Made by a program: the position numbers and the translations under genes. The notes below the pieces were generated by a model that did not search any database, was not told the origin of the DNA, and saw nothing but the letters and a program-made list of their open reading frames with translations. DNA of 64,000 nt from Lineus longissimus (Eukaryota > Nemertea > Pilidiophora > Heteronemertea > Lineidae), in NCBI RefSeq assembly GCF_910592395.1, contig NC_088315.1, forward strand, positions 13,499,808 to 13,563,807. The letters are read 5' to 3'. This document shows, piece by piece, positions 1 through 13,500 of the stretch. Each line of letters begins with the position of its first letter. Within the stretch, counting starts at the first letter, position 1.

Positions 1-99
1 CCTACAAAACCAGCTTTACGGAGACAAAGAACAACTCCAGAGAACCGCTGAGTTTATCATCAGATCGAAGTTGACTGTCTAGCAAACGAAGAAGAAGAA

Positions 100-490
100 G
101 AAAAAGTAACCACTGAAGCTACTGATCCCAATCTCGGTATATATTTACCCCTAGGTATTAACAGTAGCTTCGACCTTTCATTATTCCTGGTTTGGCCATC
201 TGCGGCGCTATGTAAAAACACAAAACATTTGATAACTCGTTTAATATTGGTCGCAGCTTCCTGAAATGTTTATGGCATGTACTTCTTATGAGGGGACATA
301 ATGTGCCCCACTGGTTTTAACCTTGATGTTTTTTTCGAGGTCACAGAGGTTAAAGATCTTGTCAAATTACAAAATTTCACATTTCGTAACTACTGCAGCT
401 ATTATTGATCCCAATCTCTCTACATATGTACCCCTACGATGGTAACTCATAGATCAGCCATAGTTATGCCACTAGGGCGTGTTACATAAA
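100..490 (+). repeat. Degenerate R1-family fragment
   Basis: Two partial units carry the R1 marks: 'cgaggtcacagaggtt' near 337, 'ctattattgatccc' near 398, 'tacccct' blocks near 146 and 429, and 'gtttggccatc' near 190. No termini are visible. A second diverged pair of units continues to about 840 ('gccaggcgaccatcttgg', 'gccaggtggcaatcatgg'). Confidence 0.5.
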
Positions 491-1120
491 AACATTAAAA
501 AAATGCGATTACTCACCGATGGAGAGTCGGATTGGTTGCATATTGCTGTGGGACTGGAATGTGGGAGATGGGTAGGGGCCTAGTAATTTTCGACTGATTT
601 CGATATCTGGTATGGCCGCCAGGCGACCATCTTGGATTTTGCATTCCTGATTGTAACTGCTGAACGAGACGCCTGATTGGCTTGAATTTTTCGTGAAATG
701 ATGGGGTGGGAGGGGAGAGGTCACCTATTGTTTTTGGGCCCGACCTAATATCAAAATTGAGTGCCAGGTGGCAATCATGGATTTTACATCCTCGGTTGTA
801 ACTGCAGAATGATTGTGGTGGTCTTCCATTTTAGTAATAGTAGTAATATATCACCAAGTCATATCAATGCAGCGGCATAATGTATAATGTACAAGCCACA
901 TTCTCAAGTGATAGAAATGCTTTACACACTAGTCGATGATACCTTGTGGTTAGTTTTGGAGAGCGGAGGACGAGCGCATACTGCCGCTTTGCGCTTCACT
1001 TGTTGTTGAAATCTTTGCAAGGAGGATCTAATTCTAACAGTTGACTTCATAGAGTGAATGTTAGACAGCTTTATTTCAAAGCTGTACCAATATTTGGACG
1101 GTCTGTGTTTTTTTTTACAG

Positions 1121-1341
1121 TAACCTCATGGCGTGAGTTCCGCGTGTCGGAAGAGATTGGCCTGACGTATGAGATTTCTGACGCTGAGGTATATATGACC
1201 CCAGGCCGTCGATACAAGGTGGAGGTGACATTTTGCTACGACCAGATCTGCTTCGCTTCGCTGCAGAGTAACGGCTTCCATCTGATATCAAGCCCACCGA
1301 CCGCTGGCTTAATTACTGTCGAGTATCAGGAACCACAGACG
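1121..1341 (+). CDS. FN3-like gene, exon 1 in window
   Basis: The acceptor follows a T-rich tract ending acag. The exon starts with the last two bases of a codon and then has 73 codons, from TSWREFRVSE to EYQEPQT. It ends in phase 0 at gtaagc. GRRYKVEVTFCYD looks like a late FN3 strand. An earlier exon must lie upstream of the window. Confidence 0.75.
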
Positions 1342-4300
1342 GTAAGCAGATTCACAAAATAATGCATCCTATTAGCTATTCCTTTAAGTATACCAATTGT
1401 TGCACAACAACAATTCAAACCTCATTCAATGAAGGAGAGGTATGATTATCTGATTCATGGGCATACATTTATTAGGGTTAATGACACCATGATGTACGAA
1501 ATGTCACTGATTACGCTCCTACCGCTGTTGAATAGATATTTTTTAGTAAGAATTATACATCGTTGTAAAAATCTTGCTGGTAGTGTATAGTTGTGAGGAA
1601 ATAATTGTGTGTGACCAACCCCATCACATTAGGAGGGTATATTAGCAGTGGGATATTTAGTGTGGGGATGTGAACAGTGTCAGCAAGTCACTGTCAACTA
1701 TGATTACCACAGCGCTAGCACTGCTAGTAGCAGACGACAATAACAAATTTGAAAACTCAAGCCGATTCAACGGCGAATAATTCCTGTTCTGTGGCACACG
1801 ACGTGGATTTCGTGGTATTCTAGATAATAACTTGAACACATCTGTTAATAGGTTTGTGTCGGTGTAGCTGTCCTGAATAAATAGAGAAAACAGTGTTTTT
1901 GTAGTCCTATGCCTAATTCAGGGTACATGTTGCGCTTATTTCTACCATATCTGCATAAGTCGTGAAGATTATTGCATGTACTGTGTTGTGTAGGATGTAC
2001 ACCAGATTTGGCAGATATGGTCATAAGTACTTGGCTTAAAGTATTCTATAAAGTGACTTAAAGAGTAATTTAACACATCTGTTAAAACAGATCTGTTAAA
2101 ACAGATCTGTTAAAGGCCATGTATCCTGCTTTTATGATTACATGACATGTACAAATACTCAAAGACTGGACTTAAAACTCCATATTAAATCAAGTTTGAT
2201 CAAAATTGAAGCACCTAGTCCAGAGATATAGCAAATTAACTGTTTTGTTTACATGTTATGTAACAGCCTTGGAAAGGTTTCTAAGTGAAGTCAGGCGGCA
2301 GGTTTACTGACATAGATCAGGCTGATGTTGGATTTCTGACCATAAATAGTATAAATTTGCATGTATTACCTTACCTTATTATAAGGTATATCGAAGTTTT
2401 GAATTAGAAATACATTTTGATAGTTTAAGTAATGTATAAATTGATGCATTTGATGCCATTTTCTGTAAAAGAGTCGAATTTGAAAAATTAATTAAGTTCT
2501 ATAAATTTGCCTAAATTGTCTATAAAACCTAAATTGAACCATATTTGTGGGGGTCTATATTGTTTTTTGGCATTGATTTTGTTTTCCCACTTCTTGAATT
2601 AGGTCAAATAACATTTTCCAGATGTGAGATTTGGCTTCTAAAATAAATATAACCGGTTTTCCAAAAAAATAAAAAATTAGATTAATTTATTTTTTGGAGT
2701 ACATTAAACTCATTTATCATGGGCAAAAATATGCTTTTATACTTGAACATTGAAAAAGTCAATGAAAAACAGACTTCATATCAAGTTTAAGAGCTTTATT
2801 TGCTATTTGTGACCCATTCCAGCAAAACCAGTCGCATGTTGCTCTGAGCGTGGCAGGTTGAGACGGACTGTTTGTTCATTTCACTATTGTCTGCCTTTTG
2901 TGAAATCTGAGGACATCAATTTCTTCTATTATCTCCTGGTGTCATATGCTCATCTTATGTGCGACATGCGACTGGTTTTGCTCAAACAGGTCACATTTGT
3001 CCTCCCAAGTAGGGCAATAGCCTGATCTACATCACAACTTTCGTTGAACCTGCCGCCTATCTCTAACTAGCTAGTTGCTAGCCTGATGCAGTTGTAAAAC
3101 ACATAAGGGCAGAGACATGTATTCATCCACAGGCGGAAGTGTGGCACTGACACATAGTCCGTACTGAACTGTGAAGCTGTGGTAAATACATAACTGTGAT
3201 GGGTGAAAGTGGATTTATTCTTCAATCTTTGGTGGATTCTTAATCTACAGAGCCAGGCCGAACAGGGATAACAGGGATATACTTTTTGATAAGTAAATTA
3301 AGGAAATATATAAGGAAATATTGTGTCAATGGCCAGTTTAGAACTTGTATTCTAATAGGCCCATATCAGTCTGCGAGTGATGATTTGATGGCAATCCTGT
3401 ACCCAGATCAATGTTTCTCAGGCAGTCGGTATTGGAATGTTTTGAATTTTTACTATTATTTTGATAAAAGCCTCTTCATAACACATATAAAATTTGGTGG
3501 GAATTAAAGCACCCTTGGTGTACTTTTTTCACCAACCTATGTTCATTAAAATGTACACAGAATGTACACGCTGGCTAATAGAGGTCTCGGGCCATAAATG
3601 GCCATATCTTCAAAATGGATGAGGCAAATTGCATGGGGTTTTCTGTATTGTATTAATTGTTAGATATACTTTTGAAATCGTCTTACATCAGGAAATGGCA
3701 AAATACCTGGAGTCATGGCCTTTAAAAATATCTGCTTTTTCTACTTATTCAAGACAACTACATCAATATAAACCTACTAACAGATGTCTTTAACTAAGTT
3801 ATCATCTAGAAATGTCTACCAGCAAAAATCCACTTCGAGTACCAGAGAACAGCTGTTGAATCTGCCAGAGTTTTCAAATTTGTTATTGTCGTGCTAGCGC
3901 TATTGTAACCATAGTGGACAGTGACTTGCTTACACTGTCCGAATCCCCTCACTGATACTGTCAAAAGTCACCACAAATAGGAATTATCCAGGGTTGATTT
4001 TTAACCAGAAAAAGTATGTTATTTCAGAACTAGTGTAAGATATCAACATGAAAACACACCAGGCAGTCATACTTTTGCTGCACTACAACACAATTGCTTT
4101 TTTCGAGAAATTAAAAAGTTTGTCAGACCTTTTGTAAATATTTTAAGAGATGTCATAGGTTGATAACAGCGAGCAGGGATTTGAGATATCTGACTGATAA
4201 TTATGTGGCAAAAAAAATCTTAAAAGGTGACCAAATGTTTTCACCACCTGATGCACATGATGTCTTAACACACACGGATCCACTCTATTGCAGTTGGTTG

Positions 4301-7300
4301 TTTCGTTCGAGAAGATGTTTGACCCTGACGTGCCAGCGAACTATCGTGATGTGGCCGAGACAATGATGAACTACTATGATTGGTCACTTTCGGCGGGTGG
4401 CCATGACGGTCGACTAATCCACCAATGGGAACAGCTTGGTTCAGTCGATGAACACAATGTTACCTGGGTAAGTCTATACCTGTTTTAAAGATTTTGAATT
4501 ACGCTGTACTGTTGAAACCTTTAGTACCAACATATCCAATCAATGTATGCACGCAAAACTGAATTTTTTTATGCAGAAAACATGCCACTCAATATATTGC
4601 GCCCATAATCTGCCGTGAAATACGTAAGAAGTTACAATAAGTGACCGTGTGAACTAGATAATACGAATAGTTTCATATACATATGGGCATAGCCAATATC
4701 TCAATTTACCAACAAGCCTGCTATACTAGTGACGCTATGGGATAGAGTAGAATTCCGCAAAAGAGAATTCAAGAAAACACTAGCTTTACATAATAAAAAT
4801 GCGCAAGCTATACCCCGCGCATCTGGACAATTACTATAATGTGCTACATGTAAACCCGATCTTTGGTTATTGCTATTTCCAGTACAAGTGGACTCTCAAC
4901 ATGGTCACATTTCTGCCAGTTTCAGCAACAGCGCCTGTCCATCACTCTGTATTTACTATAATAAGAAGGCAGTTATAAAAAGCCACCTCGTAATGTTTTG
5001 GACCGCATTCTATATGGACAAGAAGCTAACAATTTTGCGATTGGACTCGGAAATGATTTTCATCGATTAGCGTGATGGCACTGGTGATCCATACCAGGAG
5101 CCAACATGGTGATGGGTGGGAGGGGATTATATTGTTGTTTTACTTTTTATGTACAAGCCAGGGCGTTTCGCCATGTTTTCTACGGTCACGTTCGGCACAT
5201 TAAAAAAAATAAATGTCATGTACCTGAAAAAGAGTATTGGAACATGTGGCCAGCGTGCTCCCCCTCCCCCCCCCAACCTGTCGATTCTAGATGCGCCACC
5301 TCCCGTTATCTTTCTGAAATATCAAACCAAACTTCAAGATAAGAAATAAATAAAAGTTATGCCGGCGGAATCGAACCTTGGGCCAACGGATAAAAGGCAT
5401 GATATCCCAATAGGCCGTTATTACCCATTAAAGAAGGCATCAGAATCAGACATTTTTACTCGACGTGCCCTTTATACTGTGTGTCCCAAAAATGAATCCA
5501 CATATTGGTGTAATACAATGAAATGTGGGCTGTTTAGCTCATCTGGGGAGCTTCTATCATCACTTCTTGCCCGTCGTCTGTCGTCGGTCCGTCGTCCGTC
5601 CGTCAACAATGGTGTCACGTTTGCTCACTGTTGCTCACTTGGTGTGTGGATGTCTTATGACAACTAGACTTGACACACAAAAAAACATTGCCATTTGGCC
5701 TACTTTCTGGGCTCCAGGCGGCAATCTTATTTTGTCATGAATAATGATAGCTAGAACCATGACATTTTTACTGTCAACACTTCTGATGATACTTTATGAC
5801 AAGGGTTTTTTACCTACTTTTGAAGGTCACAGAGGTCAAACTCTAAAATTTCATCATTGGTGGCACATTTAATCATTAATTGTCCATGACTCTTCAAATT
5901 TGATGTGTAGACACCCTTTGGGCATCTGTACATATTAACAAAAACTCAGGTCAGTCTGACCTACTTTTCAGGTGTACGTAGGTCAGGTCATAAAACTTAA
6001 TGTCGGTCATCAAGAAAGCTTCGCTATGTGATCATTGATTGATATGATCAAGCTTAAGATAGTGTTTATAACATTTTGACCTTGACTTAGTTTCCAAGGC
6101 GGGAAAGGTCAAACTCTAAAATTTCGCTGAAGGTTGTATGTTACACGACTTTTTTTGTCACAGATTCCTCTAATTTTATATGTACAAGTTGACCCAATTT
6201 ATGTCAATTGTGACCTAATTTTGACCTAGTTATCAACTTCACAGAGGACAAACTCTAAAAGCGTTATTGATGGTGCCACATTTTGACATATTAAAAAGTC
6301 AATTGAATGTCCATGTCTCATTTCATCTACAACTAAATCATTCCCAGGTGAGCACAATGTCCTCAGGACATTTCATTTATGTTTATATCTGGTGATGAAA
6401 AGCTGGTCTGTCTTAAGTGGCGTGATCATTTTAATCGACTCGACGCTTATTCTGGCAATGGATGATTGTACTGTGGCATATTGGAGCGTGACATTGTCCT
6501 AATTGTGATTGAGTGTTTCCGTTTCTGAGTATTTCCACTCAGTGTTGGGAAGGTTCTAAGATATATTGACGTGTTATTCTGTATCAACTCCCATTGAAAA
6601 GTTATGGTCTCTCTAGCTGTCTATTGTATTGAAACACTAAAATGAGGGAAACCACCACAGGTGTTACACCGGCAGAAGTATGCATAGCACATGACGTGTA
6701 TCAGGTTTGTTTACACGCAATCATTAATTAGCTTTTAAAAAAACAGAGAATGCGCTGATACCTTGATTATAAATGTACAGGGGCACAGCCGTAAGCGATC
6801 TAACTGTTGATCTTGGCTATGTCCCTGGCTGTTCTTTTCACTACTATTGAAAATTTCATATTTGAATTATGTTGTTGGCCAAATAAACTTACCTATGAAC
6901 CTATGTACCTAGTCCCTTATACCGCCACTGGAAATATAACCATTCATATGAAAAATCTCACGTTATGCTTGGTTCCCATAATTACAGAAATTAAGCCCTT
7001 TCCCCTCCCGCCTATCGCCATGTTGGTTCCACGGATGGATTACCAGTGTCATCACGGTAATCATTGAAAATCGATTGCGAGCCCAACAACAAGATTGTGA
7101 GCTTCATATAATTTTATGTCCTTATTCTTGGCTAAACGCGTTCCAAATCATTATGAGATGGCTTTAATATGTCTGGCTTCTCGGAAGCAACGAATTGGGA
7201 TAATGTCGTTGTCATCACCGACTTCCACATAATCCTTTCAGGTGAAGTGGACAAATTAAATTAATCTTAATCTTAAAAAACAAATTAAATTATTACTGGA

Positions 7301-10300
7301 AAGATGTCCACACAGCTTGGACAATCTGGAGACAACAAAACGTAGACCCACGTAAATAACCAACTCCCCACAATTGTTTAACCGGGGAGCGGGTACACTG
7401 AATGATATGGTTAAAAACACCAGACAAATTTACACATGGGAAATATTCAAACAAAATCTTATTTTGTGGATAACAAATAATTTTTTGAGATATGCAAATA
7501 TGTCATCAGTGCAAATCCAAAAAAGGTTGAAAGTTGACGTGAAACATAACGGACAAATATTTGCAGAGGTAAATGTTGGCAAAAAATTAAAAAACAAACA
7601 GGAAAACAGTTTTACCCAGAAAAAAATGAAGAAGCAGTTACATTTCCAACTGCTGAGAAAAACAGGACATTTATCATAAACAAAGAAATAAATCGAACTT
7701 AATGGCAATATATTCACAGTTAAGTAGACGAAGGCACCAAATAAACAAAACTACGTATGTTACAAATGAAAGTATTTCATTAGGATCCTTCCAACCAATG
7801 CATGGCTGCTCAAATGTAGATTGAATCTACATAACATTTTGTATCTTGTATCTACAAAAAGCGACTCTTTCTGTAAAATAAACACCGGTACCATACAACT
7901 CATTTTCTAGGACTGCTAAATCATAAAGAGCATACTAAACTCCCAGCGGTATTACCTCCGCCCATACCACTGAAGAAATGAATACATGTCATTTTTCTGT
8001 ATATCACGCACTTCACTTTACGGTGCACCTCACCCAAACAACTGCGTAAGTTTCAACGTAAAGCGTATTGTGGTTTTTGAATGAGACACAAAAATAAAAT
8101 GCTTCACTTGCCGAGATATCAGACCGCTGACGGAGCAATAGCAATGGTCATGTACCACAGGTACGTACCAACAGACCCCCCCCCCCAATGCAAATTGTCG
8201 TAAAAATGTACAGTGTACTCAAACTTGTCCCCCCGCAATGTAATTCTCATATGCATGTGTATGTCAACACAGTCTCCATCGCCTAACTGTACATATTAGT
8301 AAAGTAAAGACCACCAATTTGACCACCCATCTCCTACCTATAATCCCCCTTTAAGAAAAACCCTTTTCAAAACACCAGTCCAGCAACCACTCATGTGCAT
8401 TTTGTTGACATTCGAACTGCGCACGTGCGTTTGTTTACAATTTCATTTCCCGCGAAATCACAACGATCAGGTGACTGCAATTGTGGATTGAAAATAACCA
8501 TCAGCAAGAGGGGCGGGAAGAGGCCATGTAACAAGATAAATCCAAAATTGAGATGTAATAAAATATTTTTTTCACAAACCTCAAACAGTTTAAGAAACGT
8601 TTCAAAATAACACCCGAACTTCATGCTTTACTAACTAAAAAATACTGTATATTTTGAGTGACCTTACGATTTTAGAAAGTATTTCATTACATCTCTATTT
8701 GGGGTTTGATCTGTTACCATTTTATTTTGGTAAAGGTAGTCTGCAGACCCCGGAGTGGTGGGGCCTGGCATAGGCGTCGGGCGTCCGAACGTAGCCGTAA
8801 TAGCCGATCACTTCAGCTTGAAATAGATTGCATACATTTTCGTCGCTCGTTAATTGTATGTCAATACATTGAGGGTCAAGATGATGGCAACGACGAATGG
8901 CTCAGGAAGACTTAAACAGCCAACGTTTAATATTAAACATGGAAAGTGTAATACTAATTGCATGTGGGGATTCGTTCGGACTCACAAACATCAAGTTTAT
9001 AAAACAATATATTTATCATACAACATTTACTTCCAAACATGAAGGGCCTTTTATCAATTGTCACTTACAAAATAATACAATATTGACAATCAATAAACTT
9101 TACCATTCCTAAACCTTTCGGGAATTTTGCTACCAACAGTTAGAAGGAAATGACGTAGAATCCTGGTTAAGCTAATATAATTCAGAAACAGGTGATTTGT
9201 TCAGCGTAGTTTGAACCATCGCAGCATCTTCCTTCGCTCCGTCCCATAATTGTAATAAAATGCATGTACTCTGTTTAGGACTAACGTATTCCATCTTTGG
9301 AAACGCTTTACTAAAATTTTAACTTTGGGTATAAATAATTGGGCATAACAAAAGAAACACAAGTGTGAAAACCGTATAAAAATCAAACTACTCATCTTAA
9401 AGTTATAGCAGTACGTAATTCAAACATTCAAGGTATAGTGCAGGAAGAACAAACTGATGATTAAAATTGTGCTATACTGAAATAAAGTTTTGATAGTTTC
9501 ATGCTTATATTCTAATTACCTTGTCACATGTATGGGCTTTTAGTAAACATGTTAATGTACAATTTTAAAATATTAAAGGCTTGAAACTATAAAAAAACTT
9601 TATTTTAGTACAGCACAATGTAAACCATCAGTTTGTTCTTCCCGCACCACCAGGAATGATTGCATTTTATACCTGGCATAACTTGAAGATGGGTAGTTCG
9701 ATAATTATACGGTTTTCACCACTGTGCTTGTTATCTTATGCCCTATTATTTTTTACATAATTTGAAAAGTGTTGCAGGTGACCTTTAAGGGACTAATATC
9801 TCGCATACCTAATACAAAGGTTACAAAGGTTACAAAGTTATGTAGGCCTAGTGGATTGGCCTGATTGGCTCAGATCGTGGCGCAGGCCTATGACCGGAGA
9901 CACCCACTACTTGCAGTCCACTACCATTGGACCATGGGATTAACGTTTGACCAGACAATCGTGTTTGGGCTTTATTCATGGCGTGACCGAGGCTGAGCAA
10001 ATGGACAATACCCGTTCATCACGTGGGCAAAGAAAACCGACCCTCATGTGGTGAACCCTTTTGGGCGTACCCACCCAATGTATGGACACTGTTATTTTGT
10101 ATTAGCGGTAGGAAGACGAAACACGTGAGGAAACAGGGTATTATATGTCATATGTTGGGCAGGTTTTCTTTGTCACTTTAGGTTTCATAGTCATGCTTTT
10201 GGATGTTGCAGGTCACGTGTTGATGGTTTTTCCAGTGCAAAATTCCGGTCACATGACATAGGGCTTCGTCTGAGAAACAAGAAATTTTCAATGACGTCAT

Positions 10301-10515
10301 AGAGTTGACATCCGGCTTTTTAGTCGAGATATTTTTATTGTGAAGCCCTGTTGAGCACGTGCACGATGTTTGACACTGAGCGTATATGACGTCATGACTA
10401 GATGTCATGTCCTTGCATTCGTGCCTGCATGTACAAAGCATTTGTTGGGGATACCCCCCTTTTTAGCTCACCTCTTAGCAGAGGTGAGCTTATCCCATAC
10501 CGTGGCGTCCGTCGT

Positions 10516-10565
<50 letters not shown>

Positions 10566-13500
10566 CGTCGTCCGTTAGCAGGGCACGTTTCGTAACTGTT
10601 AGAGCTATTGAGTTGAAACTTGGTACACATGTACCCTTATGTAATGACACCTGGGAGACCAAGTTTCGGTCCGATTCGTTTCATGGTTTGGCCACCAGGG
10701 GGCCAAACGTTAAAAGTGAAAATATGCAATATCTCCCTTAATAGTAGTCGGGAAATTTTGAAAAAAATATGGTAGGTACTTCTAGCAAAGGTGCATCATA
10801 TATCCTCCGGGTTTTTGATTTGACCTCCTTTTCAAGGTCACAGAGGTCAAATGGTGTAAATTGGCCGTTAGGATGTAACGATGGCACGTTTCTAAACTGC
10901 AATGACTATTGATACCAAATTTGGTACACATTTACCCCTTAGTCAGGTGATCTCAGGGACCGAAGTTTGGTCCAATATGATTCACCACTTGACCACCAGG
11001 GGGCAAAATCCAAAAACCTTAAAAATGTGATTATTCCTTAACTTCTTGCCCGATTGCCACCAATTTGATATCATGGGTACATCTAACCACCATACAGTAT
11101 ATGTCACACAGGTTTTTAATTTGACCTTCTTGTCAAGGTCACAGAGGTCAAATGGCGTAAATTCGCCATCGGGCCGTAACTATGGCACGTTTCTTAACTG
11201 CAATGACTATTGATCACAAATTAAGTACACATGTACCCCTTGGTCAGGTGATCTCAGGTACCGAAGTTTGGTGCGATCTGATTTGCCGTTTGGCCTCCAG
11301 GGAGGGGGCCAAATCCTAAATTCTTCAAAATGCCATTATTCCTAGTAATGACTTGCCCGATTGGCACCAATTTTATATCATAGGTACATCTAATTCTAAC
11401 AACCATTCAATGTGTCACCCGGGTCTTCTTTGATTTGACCTACTTTTCAAGGTCACAGAGGTCGAATGTACTGTAAATTGGCCATTTTGGGGAAATTGTA
11501 ATTGCTTGGGCCTACATCAAACCTAACACTACATGACACAAGACCATGCTCTTTATCCATCTTTCCTCCACATGAGGTGAGCACAATGGCCCTGGCCATT
11601 TCATTCTGATCATGTCGGGCATGTCCGTCAAATAAGAATGTGGCCATTAGTTTGCGTTTAGACATCGCGTTTGTGCTATTCATTCGGGTGACATCATACA
11701 TTATTGTATTTGTGTCCATCTTGATTTTCGTCAGTAAAAACATTATGTTAAAAAAAGAAAGTGAATATTGATGACTTGGACAGTATGGATGAGATTGATT
11801 GATCTGAAAGAAATAACTGAACATCTCTCTGAGCCGTCAGTGATCGGTGCCAGATCATTAGCCGCGTAGAAGAGGTTAAAGTACACTGCCGTATTGCTAA
11901 ACAGATTCGTATATCCAAATAAAGAAATGAAGACCATCTATTACCTGAAGTTTCCGATCTGCTTTACTTTGAACTTTCAAAGAAAGTGTGACACGCGTGG
12001 TAACAACAACAGGGGTGTTGGTGAACAGGAGATAGAAGGTATATGTGCACTACCCACATTAATTTACTTGTGAAAAATACTTTCATAGAGGTTACATGGA
12101 TGTTTTTTGGTAAAAAGAGAAAACGATTAGATTTGGTGAAAAGACAAACCTATCTCATACCGTGGGTATTATTCTTATTTACAGGACCAGTTCACGGTGA
12201 CATTAAACAATCCACTATCGTTTACGGAGTGTGTGCTGGTAGCTGTGAGAGGTTGGAACAAGGTCAACATGTTCACCAGTATATCAGCAGAAGTCAAGGA
12301 CTGTGACGCATTTGATCCTATTCTCATCAATCCAAAAATGGTCATCGACGCAGTGGGAACACAGAAGCTTGACGAAGGTAATTCATTTTAAAATCTAATG
12401 ACTAAAGTATGGCGTTTTAGAAACAACAATTTATGTCATTAACTCGCCGACACTAAAGTGCCAGCTATTCTTGCTCAAACAGCGATCTCTGCACCTGAGG
12501 AAGTTATCAGGTCTGTGTAACCCTCGTCGAAGACGTCTCACCTAGCATGTTGGAAAGTGATTTGCCAATCATTTTTAAAAAAAATTAAATACGTACTGAT
12601 GAATGTCCAGTGTATCGAAGAAACTCGGTAAATGACCACTTTCAATTTAATGTTTTTCAGACACTGATGAGCCGATCCACCAAAACGGCGCCCCTATCTG
12701 GATGGAGCAGAATGCCCATTGGGAAGTGGAGGACCAGGACTACTCGCCGTGGACCAATATTCTGTCCGCAGTATGGCCAACACTCAGGCACAGGAACTAC
12801 ACCTACGCCGTCATAATGGACAGTTCTCTCAATGCATACACCCACTATATTCGGCCTGATGCCATGAGTTACCCAGATCCGTGCTCACTTCCAACTGCCA
12901 TTGCATGTGGTGAAACAAGTATGCTCAATATCTTTTGACGTCATGTCGAATTAACCAATCAATTAATGATTCAATGAATTAATCCATTAATCAAGCAGTC
13001 GATCTCCTACAGGATGGCCCAGAATCATTTTCCCCCACACGTACAATGGAAAATAATTCTGGGCCACCCTCTAGAAAAAGGCCATTCGGTTTTTTGACTT
13101 AAAGGAATGGGCGCCTTTTACTGCAGTTCTTCTGGTTCATCAGTAATCGTTTTTTCTTGACGTGTTTGATGCTTTTCCAATTTTGTTTCAGCTCTGAGAT
13201 TTTGAATTTTTCCTTTTTTTGTGCTATTTGTTGATGGAAACTACTTATGTAAAATAGGAGGTGACTGGGCAGCCGACAGCTGGGTAATATTGTCCTTAAT
13301 AGTACCAATGATCATTTAACATGTTAACGTCTCTTTTTAACTTTGCACGAATCACTAAGCATACATACTGTGGCTTAGAATGATGAACTTTTTCTGTAAG
13401 CTATTTTCTATCTGGAAGAAACTTCCTTTTTACATTTGATTTCTGATTAGGTAATGAATATGTGAACGTGGAGTTCCCAGCTGGTACCTTGATCCACGGT

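Larger units (their letters stand above)
1640..3965. mobile_element. Long terminal-inverted-repeat element in intron 1
   Basis: The left arm (about 1640-1930) and right arm (about 3700-3965) are imperfect inverted copies. For example 'gttttcaaatttgttattgtcg' near 3870 is the reverse complement of sequence near 1735, and 'gacagtgacttgc' at 3917 matches inverted at 1683. Arms are about 265 bp. No transposase is visible between them, so this is a non-autonomous foldback or MITE-like element. It contains a nested MITE (2808-2995). A related copy lies at 27650-28350. Confidence 0.65.

Noticed and set aside
4883-4979. Candidate exon after 'gctatttccag' (YKWTLNMVTFLPV...)
   Set aside because: It is in phase with exon 2 but reaches a stop after about 32 codons with no donor. 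Exon 2 joins exon 3 (12185) in phase and the protein motif continues properly there.
5359-5430. tRNA-like B box (GGTTCGATTCC on the minus strand)
   Set aside because: No A box or pairing acceptor stem could be seen; too weak to list as an RNA gene.
7374-7717. Overlapping ORFs of about 100 codons on both strands
   Set aside because: Lysine- and phenylalanine-rich products typical of AT-rich DNA; no motif, no splice or repeat context.
10468-10741. Arginine-rich ORFs on both strands
   Set aside because: They are translations of the CGT microsatellite and appear in several frames at once.
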